Below, piece by piece: positions 5,927-11,681 of a stretch of DNA of 14,655 nt. Location of the stretch: contig DATKDL010000103.1 in the NCBI GenBank assembly GCA_035512695.1, forward strand, positions 1 through 14,655. The letters run 5' to 3'. The translations under genes and the position numbers were made by a program. Under the pieces are notes generated by a model. That model was given only the letters and a program-made list of their open reading frames with translations. It ran no database searches and was not told where the DNA came from. Numbering within the stretch: the stretch's first letter is position 1; each line of letters opens with the position of its first letter. Source of the stretch: DATDOR01 sp035512695 (GTDB lineage: Bacteria; Chloroflexota; Anaerolineae; Anaerolineales; JABWBV01).

Positions 5927-5988
5927 CTGTGGATAAAAAGCCGCAAACTGTGGATAACCCCCCGGAAAAGCCCATAACCTGTGGATAA
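5927..5988. promoter_or_regulatory. Cluster of three perfect DnaA boxes
   Basis: The 10-mer CTGTGGATAA occurs at 5927-5936, 5948-5957 and 5979-5988. Each contains the reverse complement of the consensus DnaA box TTATCCACA without mismatch, all in the same orientation. Start-to-start spacings are 21 and 31 bp, close to two and three helical turns, so the boxes face the same side of the DNA. An AT-rich patch (AATTTTTATAA, 5914-5924) precedes them. The third box includes the GTG start codon (5981) of the next gene. This may be a DnaA-controlled promoter or part of a replication origin. Confidence 0.78.
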
Positions 5989-7294
5989 AAACGCAAAAAC
6001 TGCCATCATCGGTGCCGGCTTCGGCGGCCTGGCCGCGGCCTGGGATCTGGCCCGCGCCGGCCGCGACGTCACCGTCTTCGAGTCCGCCGCTGTCCCGGGG
6101 GGCCTCGCCGCCGGGTTCAAGGAACCGCATTGGGATTGGTACGTCGAGAAGTTCTACCACCATTGGTTCCAGAGCGACCGCCATATGCTCGGCTTGATCG
6201 ACGAGCTCGGGCTGAGCGGCAAGGTCGTCTTCCCGCGCCCGTTCACCGTCTTGCTCCACGACGGCCGCTGGTACCCGTTCGACTCGATCCCGCGCGCCCT
6301 GGCATTCCCCGGCCTGGGCTTCGGTATCCATAAGCTTCGATTTGGACTGGTCGGCCTGTATCTCAAACTGACGAACAATTGGAAGGCGCTCGAGCGCCAC
6401 TCGGCCCACGAGTGGATCCGCCGCTTCGCCGGGCGCCATGTTTACGAGACGATGTGGGAGCCGATGCTGATCGGCAAGTTTGGGCCGTTTTACAAGGACG
6501 TCAACATGGCCTGGTTTTGGGCTCGATTGAAGGCCCGCACGACCCGCCTGGGGACCTTCGAGGGCGGTTTCCAGCGCTTCGCCGACGAATTCGCCGCCCG
6601 CCTGCAGGGCATGGGGGTGCGCATCCGCTACGAAACCCCGGTCGAATCGATCGCCCCGGACGACGACGGCGGGCTGGTCGTCCGGGGGCCGGGCTCCGAA
6701 CCGGAGGGCTTCCGCCAGGTCCTGTCAACGACCTCGCCCGGGCTGCTGGCCCGCCTCGTCCCCGGGCTGCCGCCGGAATATCTGGCCGGTCTCGAATCGC
6801 TTCAGCACATGGGCGCCGTGGTCCTGATTTATTCGCTCAAACACCCGCTCTCGACCCGGGGCTTTTACTGGTTCAATATCCCCAAAAACGCCGGCTATCC
6901 GTTCCTGGCCCTGGTCGAGCACACCAATTTCGTCTCCCCCGAGCATTTCGGCGGGGAGCACATCGTCTACTGCGGGGACTACCTCCCGGTCGGGCACGAG
7001 CACTTCACCCTCTCGCAGGACGAGCTGGTCGAGCGGTTCACCCCCCACCTTAAAAAATTCAACCCCGACTTCGCGCCGGGCTGGATCAACAAGACCTGGC
7101 TGTTTCGCACGCCTTACGCCCAGCCGGTCCCGCTGCTCGATCACAGCCGGAACATCCCCGCCATCCGGACGCCGCTGCCGGGGCTGTTCTTCGCGAGCAT
7201 GAGCCAGGTGTATCCGTGGGATCGCGGGACGAATTTTGCGGTGGAGATCGGGAGGGAGGCGGCAAAAATGATGGTCGCTGACCGGGCGGGATGA
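5981..7294 (+). CDS. FAD-dependent oxidoreductase, amine-oxidase/UDP-galactopyranose-mutase fold
   Basis: A 437-residue protein with an N-terminal dinucleotide-binding motif GAGFGG (11-16), an acidic strand end in VTVFES, and PGGLAAGF, the pattern of the NAD(P)/FAD amine oxidase, phytoene desaturase and UDP-galactopyranose mutase superfamily. The C-terminal FAD motif region is GLFFASMSQVYPWDRGTNFAVEIG. Segments such as HWDWYVEKFYHHWF and MWEPMLIGKFG look like those of FAD proteins found beside glycan or lipid genes in related bacteria, but the substrate cannot be named. The start is a GTG at 5981: an in-frame TAA lies two codons upstream and no other start reaches the Rossmann motif. No Shine-Dalgarno is visible. 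The GTG is inside a DnaA box. The stop codon falls in the loop of a hairpin shared with the convergent gene. Confidence 0.85.
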   Translation: MDKNAKTAIIGAGFGGLAAAWDLARAGRDVTVFESAAVPGGLAAGFKEPHWDWYVEKFYHHWFQSDRHMLGLIDELGLSGKVVFPRPFTVLLHDGRWYPFDSIPRALAFPGLGFGIHKLRFGLVGLYLKLTNNWKALERHSAHEWIRRFAGRHVYETMWEPMLIGKFGPFYKDVNMAWFWARLKARTTRLGTFEGGFQRFADEFAARLQGMGVRIRYETPVESIAPDDDGGLVVRGPGSEPEGFRQVLSTTSPGLLARLVPGLPPEYLAGLESLQHMGAVVLIYSLKHPLSTRGFYWFNIPKNAGYPFLALVEHTNFVSPEHFGGEHIVYCGDYLPVGHEHFTLSQDELVERFTPHLKKFNPDFAPGWINKTWLFRTPYAQPVPLLDHSRNIPAIRTPLPGLFFASMSQVYPWDRGTNFAVEIGREAAKMMVADRAG

Positions 7295-7324
7295 GGCCCC
7301 GCCCGGTCAGCGACCATCATTTTT
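7264..7324. terminator. Bidirectional hairpin overlapping two convergent gene ends
   Basis: A perfect 27-bp stem (7264-7290 with 7298-7324) with a 7-base loop. Outer ends are AAAAA and TTTTT, so each strand gives a stem with a U-run. The last codons of the upstream oxidoreductase form the left arm, its TGA is in the loop, and the stop of the minus-strand gene lies at the right end. Confidence 0.9.
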
Positions 7325-8651
7325 ACCGGACCTTACTCCAAAAATCACTTATTACACCGGAAACATCCGTCCCATCGACCAGTTGATCTTTGATGGATGA
7401 AATATCCACCTGGTCCTGGACCAGCCGGTGGATCGGGCTCGAGAGCGTCTGGTCGCCCATCACGATCGCGCCGAGCAGTGTCTTCTCGCCGACCATCAGC
7501 CGGATCCGGTTCACGTCAAAACCGCTCTGCGAGACGAGGGCGTCCGGGATGGTGCGCCAGGTCTCGCTGTCGCCGCGCACGATCCCCTTCGTGTCGTCGT
7601 CGCGGCCGCCTGTGCTGACCGTCCCGATGATCGTCGTGGTCAGCCCGGCCAGGCGGGTGACGTTGAGCGGGACTTCCTTGGTGTAGACGGCCTCGCCACC
7701 GGCCATATTGGCTCCCGCCACGCGGCCCTGGTCGCGGGCGACCGGCCACAGGACGTCGAGGACGGCCCGCTTGGCGAACGAGTCGTAGGCCTGGGCGATA
7801 TCACCGGCGGCGTAGATATGCGGGTCGCTGGTCAGCATGCCCTCATCGACCAGCACGCCGCGGTCGATCTCCAGGCGGGCGTCCCTGGCGAGCTCGATGC
7901 GCGGGACGACCCCGATCGCCACCGCGACGATCTCGCAGGGGATCTCCACCCCGTCCTTGGTCAGGACTCCGGCGACCTGGTCGGGTTTGCGTCCGAACAG
8001 CCCGCCCTTGCCGGGCAGGATCGCCTCGGCGTCGGTGTTGTAGTGGATCCGGACGCCTTCCTCGATCAGCCGGTGCTCGACGATCTTCGACTCGGTCTCG
8101 TCCAGCACGTTGCCCCAGTAACGATCGCCGCGCAGGAAATAATGCACCTGGACTTTGCGTGAAACCAGTCCTTCGACGATCTCGAGCGCCGTGATCCCGC
8201 CGCCCAGGACGACGGCTCGCTTCGCCTTCCGGCTGTGCTGCAGGATCCGGCGCGCATCCTCGATATTATCCAGTTCGACCACGCCGTCCAGATCGGCGCC
8301 TTGAAGATCGGATTTGCGGGACGAGGCGCCGGTGGCGAGCAGCAGGCAGTCATAGTCCAGGACGACGCCGTTGTCCAGGACGATCTTGCGGTTGTCGCGG
8401 TCGATCCGCAGGACGGTGGCCGTGATCCAATCGAAGCGTGCCTGCTTGAACTCGGCTTGCGAGAGAGGGAAGAGCTGTTCTTCGGGGATCTCCCCGGTCA
8501 GGTAGTAGGCCAGACCGGGGCGCGAGTAAAAGCCGGCCGGTTCGTCGCCGACCAGGATGATCTTCCCGCGGGGATCGTGGGCGCGGATGGCCTCGGCACC
8601 GCCGATCCCGGCCGCACCGGTCCCAACGATGACGTAAGTTTTCTGGTTCAT
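7323..8651 (-). CDS. NAD(P)H/FAD-dependent pyridine nucleotide-disulfide-type oxidoreductase
   Basis: A 442-residue flavoprotein of the Pyr_redox_2 family, closest in layout to nitrite-reductase large-subunit N-terminal and rubredoxin/ferredoxin reductases. The FAD motif GTGAAG is at residues 10-15, LLLATGAS at 103-110, the NAD(P) motif GGGITALE at 150-157, and YAAGDIA at 280-286; residues from about 325 form the usual C-terminal domain. No redox CXXC is present, so it is not a disulfide reductase. I chose the ATG at 8651 (MNQKTYVIVG); a GTG at 8690 would add 13 residues encoded by the hairpin. There is no ribosome binding site before 8651. The gene lies 66 bp downstream of a 2[4Fe-4S] ferredoxin, which suggests that ferredoxin as its electron partner, a functional inference. 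Confidence 0.88.
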   Translation of the reverse strand: MNQKTYVIVGTGAAGIGGAEAIRAHDPRGKIILVGDEPAGFYSRPGLAYYLTGEIPEEQLFPLSQAEFKQARFDWITATVLRIDRDNRKIVLDNGVVLDYDCLLLATGASSRKSDLQGADLDGVVELDNIEDARRILQHSRKAKRAVVLGGGITALEIVEGLVSRKVQVHYFLRGDRYWGNVLDETESKIVEHRLIEEGVRIHYNTDAEAILPGKGGLFGRKPDQVAGVLTKDGVEIPCEIVAVAIGVVPRIELARDARLEIDRGVLVDEGMLTSDPHIYAAGDIAQAYDSFAKRAVLDVLWPVARDQGRVAGANMAGGEAVYTKEVPLNVTRLAGLTTTIIGTVSTGGRDDDTKGIVRGDSETWRTIPDALVSQSGFDVNRIRLMVGEKTLLGAIVMGDQTLSSPIHRLVQDQVDISSIKDQLVDGTDVSGVISDFWSKVR

Positions 8652-8657
8652 GGATGA

Positions 8658-8712
8658 TGAAAAATCGGATACCGGGCTGGTTCGCCGCACCGGCCCGGTA
8701 TCCGATTTTTCA
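8658..8712 (-). terminator. Hairpin between the ferredoxin gene and the FAD oxidoreductase gene
   Basis: A perfect 20-bp stem (8658-8677 with 8693-8712), extended inward through a G-U pair by a few more pairs. On the minus strand it ends in GATTTTTC, 6 bp before the ATG of the FAD oxidoreductase, and begins 5 bp after the ferredoxin stop codon. It fills nearly the whole intergenic gap. Terminator shape is clear; full termination here would leave no room for a promoter for the next gene, so attenuation or transcript processing is equally possible. Confidence 0.7.
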
Positions 8713-8717
8713 AGGCC

Positions 8718-8975
8718 TCATTTTTCAAAGATATCGATCCGCTCGAACCGCAGCACGCCGCGCGGACAGCGGGCCACACATTCCCCACAGGTCAGGCAGT
8801 GGCTGTCATTGACGGGCGTCCCGGTCCAGGCGTGACGGCGCACATCGATCTCGATCGGACAGTGGAAGGAGCAGATCCCGCACTGCACGCAGCGGGCCGG
8901 GTCCGGAACGACCAGGCCCTCGACGAGGACGGAGCGTTTGGTCTGGTCTTTTTGAAAAATCGATTTGAAGGTCAT
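8718..8975 (-). CDS. 2[4Fe-4S] ferredoxin
   Basis: An 85-residue soluble protein with two complete cluster motifs: CVQCGICSFHCP (Cys 29, 32, 35, 39) and CLTCGECVARCP (Cys 60, 63, 66, 70). The 20-residue spacing between the two motifs is longer than in the classic clostridial ferredoxin, and the cysteine pattern is like HdrC-type and membrane-complex electron-transfer subunits. It is expected to carry electrons between cytosolic redox partners. The ATG at 8975 lies 3 nt after the stop of the DUF5667 gene, so it is in the sigma/anti-sigma operon and probably translationally coupled. The downstream flavoprotein is the most plausible partner. Confidence 0.9.
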   Translation of the reverse strand: MTFKSIFQKDQTKRSVLVEGLVVPDPARCVQCGICSFHCPIEIDVRRHAWTGTPVNDSHCLTCGECVARCPRGVLRFERIDIFEK

Positions 8976-8978
8976 AAG

Positions 8979-10076
8979 TCAATCGTCATCGACTTTGTCG
9001 TCATCGACTTTGTCGTCATCATCGTCATCATCATCGTCATCATCATCGTCATCCGGCTCGGGGTCCGCCTCCGGGTCCGGTTCGGGGTCCGGTTCCGCAG
9101 TCACGACCTCGACTTCGATCGTCGTCGGGGACGGCTCGGGTGTGCCGGTCCCGACCGCATCGCCCGGGGACGGGGTCGCCGGTGCGGCGGGGAAGGCCTG
9201 CTCCGCAAGCAGGATCGCGCGCGCGGAGATGGTGCCCTGGTCGTCCACCTGCGCCAGGACGACGACCCGGTCTCCGATCGCCATGTCCGGTGCCAGCTGG
9301 CTTTCGGGCGTGATCAAGACCGGCACGGAGTCGATCTGCCAGATCGCGCCGGTGCGGGCGAGCAGGGTGCCGGTGAAGGCATAGGCTCGCAGATAGACCG
9401 TCTCAGCGACCAGCCGTCCATCGTTGGTCGTGCGCCCATGCACCTCGACGTACATCCCGATCAGGATCTCCCCGGTGCGGACGGTCTCATCCGTGACGAC
9501 GATCTGCAGGCCGGCGATCTCCCAGACCGAACCGGTCACCGAGGTCACCACGCCTTCGAAAGCCACACGGGCCTCCCGGCGGATCCGGAGCAGCTCCCGG
9601 ATCTCGCCGATCCGACGCTCCCGGAGCGTGTCCTCCAGCGCGAACCGGACGCGCTCGCCGGATGCGTTCACGCGCGCTGCCTCGGCGGCCAGTTTGAGTT
9701 CGTACAGCCGGTCCCCCGGCAGGCTCTGCGCCGAAACGGCGACCAGGCTGGTCAGGCTGACCGCTGCGACCAGCAAGACCGCTGTGAGCTGCAGCGCGAG
9801 GCGGGGCCAGTTCCAGCCGCGCTTCCGCCGCGTTTTTTGCTGCCGCAGGCGTTCGGCCCGGATGAGCAGGCGGGTCCGGCCGCGCTGGAGGGCGGCGTGC
9901 GGGGGTTCTGCCGGCTGCAGGACCAGGGCCGCACCGGCCGTCTCGAGCAGCGGCCGCAGCTCGTCGGAGAATTCCGGTGCGGAGGCGAGGATCTCATCGA
10001 CCGGTTTGCCTGCAGCCATCTCGGCGAGGCATGTATCGAAGAGGTCAGCCAGGGGATCGGATCCGTTGGCGTTCAT
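8979..10076 (-). CDS. DUF5667 membrane protein, probable anti-sigma factor, with poly-Asp tail
   Basis: A 365-residue protein. Residues 5-50 (LADLFDTCLAEMAAGKPVDEILASAP then LRPLLE) look like the short helical N-terminal module seen in sigma-associated proteins. A basic stretch (about 76-92) leads into one transmembrane helix (about 93-116). Outside follows a DUF5667 segment, LPGDRLYELKLAAEAAR (119-135), then two DUF5666-like beta domains (about 172-232 and 235-293), a Pro/Thr/Glu-rich linker and a tail with a run of 14 Asp followed by KVDDDKVDDD. The start codon overlaps the sigma gene stop as ATGA, a 4-nt overlap typical of sigma/anti-sigma pairs. The anti-sigma role is inferred from coupling and topology; no zinc-binding ZAS motif is present. 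The tail is encoded by a GAT/GAC trinucleotide tract (8982-9053). Confidence 0.8.
   Translation of the reverse strand: MNANGSDPLADLFDTCLAEMAAGKPVDEILASAPEFSDELRPLLETAGAALVLQPAEPPHAALQRGRTRLLIRAERLRQQKTRRKRGWNWPRLALQLTAVLLVAAVSLTSLVAVSAQSLPGDRLYELKLAAEAARVNASGERVRFALEDTLRERRIGEIRELLRIRREARVAFEGVVTSVTGSVWEIAGLQIVVTDETVRTGEILIGMYVEVHGRTTNDGRLVAETVYLRAYAFTGTLLARTGAIWQIDSVPVLITPESQLAPDMAIGDRVVVLAQVDDQGTISARAILLAEQAFPAAPATPSPGDAVGTGTPEPSPTTIEVEVVTAEPDPEPDPEADPEPDDDDDDDDDDDDDDKVDDDKVDDD
8982..9053 (-). repeat. GAY trinucleotide tract coding the poly-Asp tail
   Basis: A minus-strand run of GAT/GAC codons, broken by two Lys-Val insertions, codes 14 consecutive Asp and two further DDD groups. Triplet slippage would change tail length without breaking the frame. 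Confidence 0.8.
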
Positions 10077-10750
10077 GCCTGGGTCAGCTCCCGGCGCAGG
10101 GCGCCGATCGCCCGGAACTGGAGCGCCTTGATGGCGTTGGCGTTCTTGCCGAGCGCATCGGCGGTTTCGGCGAGCGAAAGACCGCTGCCGAAGCGGAGGG
10201 CGAGCACGTTGGCCTGATCATCGGTCAAATTCTTGAGGGCTTCATGGAGCTGGCGATGCTCTTCCGTCGTTTCGAAGGTCCCCACCGGCCCCGGGCTGGT
10301 GGACGGCAAGGTCTCCGGCAGCTCCGCCGTCGGACGGCTGTACATGGCCCGATAGTAATCGTTGACCAGGTTGGAGGCGGTCCGCATCAGCCAGCCGCGC
10401 ACGTTCGTGTTCGGGCCGCGGCCGATGGAGGCGTATTCGATCAGGCGGGCGAAGGTCTCGGCAGCCACGTCCTCGGCCAGGACCTCATCGCTGAGCCGAT
10501 AGCGGGCGAACTTGTAGACGACCGGGAAATAGCGCCCGTGGATGCGGGTGATGGCCTCCGGCTCGAGGCGGGCCAGGGCTTCGAGCTCCTGTTGGGGGTC
10601 TGGTTCGCCGGCGCCGGTATCGCCCCCCGGCGCTCGCAGCTCACCGTCGGCCAGGCGCTCCATGGCGGCCTGGTGCAGGCGCGCCAGGAGGAGGAAGGCT
10701 TCGGTGGCCTTCTTCGCCTGGTTGGTGTCGAGTGTGATCGTTTTCGGCAT
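10073..10750 (-). CDS. ECF-type RNA polymerase sigma factor
   Basis: A 225-residue sigma-70 family protein of group 4 (ECF) layout: region 2 at about 64-135 (ITRIHGRYFPVVYKFARYRL, then DVAAETFARLIEY and RGWLMRTASNLVNDYYR) and region 4 at about 165-222 (LTDDQANVLALRF, LSLAETADALGKNANAIKAL). A 60-residue N-terminal extension rich in Ala and Glu precedes region 2 and is not typical of minimal ECFs. I chose the ATG at 10750 because AGGA lies just upstream; an upstream GTG at 10777 would place the likely -10 box inside the gene. It overlaps the DUF5667 gene by 4 nt. Target promoters cannot be deduced here; autoregulation and control of the ferredoxin gene are plausible from operon structure. Confidence 0.9.
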   Translation of the reverse strand: MPKTITLDTNQAKKATEAFLLLARLHQAAMERLADGELRAPGGDTGAGEPDPQQELEALARLEPEAITRIHGRYFPVVYKFARYRLSDEVLAEDVAAETFARLIEYASIGRGPNTNVRGWLMRTASNLVNDYYRAMYSRPTAELPETLPSTSPGPVGTFETTEEHRQLHEALKNLTDDQANVLALRFGSGLSLAETADALGKNANAIKALQFRAIGALRRELTQA

Positions 10751-10764
10751 CGGTTGGTTTCCTG

Positions 10765-10770
10765 ATTCTA
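10765..10770 (-). promoter_or_regulatory. -10 box of the sigma operon
   Basis: Minus-strand TAGAAT lies 14 nt upstream of the ATG at 10750, predicting an approximately 8-nt leader. It resembles a housekeeping -10 more than an ECF-type promoter, and I see no GGAAC-like -35, so autoregulation is not visible in the sequence. Confidence 0.45.
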
Positions 10771-10805
10771 CCCTCACCCGGTACCTATCCGGAAATGAGG
10801 TGGAA

Positions 10806-10858
10806 AGGCGATTTTGGGGGCTGCGACGGCGAAGCCGTCGCAGCCCCCAAAATCGCCT
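10806..10858 (-). terminator. Hairpin terminator of the multihaem cytochrome operon
   Basis: A perfect 25-bp stem (10806-10830 with 10834-10858), loop GAA, starting 4 bp after the stop codon of the cytochrome b-like gene. It contains five consecutive G-C pairs and an ATTTT/AAAAT block within the stem; only TTT follows the stem on the minus strand, so it is a weaker classical terminator than the others. Confidence 0.78.
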
Positions 10859-10862
10859 CCTC

Positions 10863-11681
10863 TCACCGCAGCAGCGTCGCGTAATAGATCGCGGCGAAGA
10901 TGTGGATCACGGCGGTCGTGAAAAGGACCACGCCCAGCGGGACGTGAATGGTGTGCCAGAGACCCAACATCCGGCGGGCGGTCGCCAGGGCGGCTACCTG
11001 CCGGCGCAGCGCGTCCCGGCGTCGGATCGATTCCTCCAGCCGCCGCAGCTCCGCCTGCTGCTCCGCCGGGAAACCCCGGCGCAGGCGCCACCAGCCCAGG
11101 CGATCGACCCAGCCCAGGAGACCGCGCAGGAAAATCGTTTGCAGGGCACTCTGGCGTGAAGACACCAGATCGGCCACCTGGCGTAGCATTGGAGTCCGCG
11201 TTTCGGGATCCTCGGCAACCCAGGTGTCCAGATCGCGCTCGGCGGCTTCGATGTGGCGTACCAACTCGTCCCCCTCGACCACCGCACCCTCCGCCGTGCG
11301 CGGGACGGCGGTGTAGATGTAGCGGCCGATAAAACCGCTCAGGACGACGATAAAGGTGAACAGCAGGACGACCCCGGCCAGCCCGCTGAACTTGAACGAG
11401 GAGTGCAGGAAGACGAGATAGGGGCCGACGATCCCGGTGAAGATATGGAACTGCAGCCAGGCGGCCATCCTGCCCCAGCGCGCAACCCGGCTGCGCTTCC
11501 GCCAGGAATACAGGAACTCGGTCAGCAGCATCAAGGTGAACCCGATGATCCCGAGCGAGTGGCCGAAAAATCCGCTGGCCGCGGGGACGCTCCCAAGCTG
11601 CACGACGACCAGCAGGTAAAGCGCAGTGATCAGGAGAATGGCCAGCAGCGCCAGCCAGAGTTCACGGGCTGATCGGGCCAT
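10863..11681 (-). CDS. Cytochrome b-like five-helix membrane protein of the multihaem module
   Basis: A 272-residue integral membrane protein. Hydrophobic segments lie at about 8-29, 40-58, 75-93, 99-123 and 241-268. Candidate haem b ligands are His41, His79, His93, His243, His246 and His260, mostly within or at the ends of helices, as in cytochrome b561 and di-haem quinol-oxidising subunits. By the positive-inside rule the Arg-rich loop after helix 2 is cytoplasmic, so the 115-residue Arg/Glu-rich helical insert (about 126-238) between helices 4 and 5 is cytoplasmic too, which is unusual. It probably takes electrons from menaquinol and passes them to the multihaem cytochromes; this is inferred from context. 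Its ATG lies inside the end of the 17-haem gene (20-nt overlap), indicating translational coupling. Confidence 0.75.
   Translation of the reverse strand: MARSARELWLALLAILLITALYLLVVVQLGSVPAASGFFGHSLGIIGFTLMLLTEFLYSWRKRSRVARWGRMAAWLQFHIFTGIVGPYLVFLHSSFKFSGLAGVVLLFTFIVVLSGFIGRYIYTAVPRTAEGAVVEGDELVRHIEAAERDLDTWVAEDPETRTPMLRQVADLVSSRQSALQTIFLRGLLGWVDRLGWWRLRRGFPAEQQAELRRLEESIRRRDALRRQVAALATARRMLGLWHTIHVPLGVVLFTTAVIHIFAAIYYATLLR

Noticed and set aside
5799..5990. Firm assignment of this gap as the chromosomal origin
   Set aside because: Only three boxes are seen, no dnaA/dnaN is nearby, gene orientation does not diverge from it, and GC skew could not be computed. Kept only as a candidate in the findings.
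8652..8690. GTG start at 8690 for the FAD oxidoreductase
   Set aside because: The extra 13 residues are encoded by the hairpin and do not belong to the family's N-terminus, which starts at MNQKTYVIVG.
8799..10217. A 472-codon plus-strand frame opposite the ferredoxin, DUF5667 and sigma genes
   Set aside because: It has no recognisable domain and contains a low-complexity Ile/Val repeat that is just the antisense of the poly-Asp tract.
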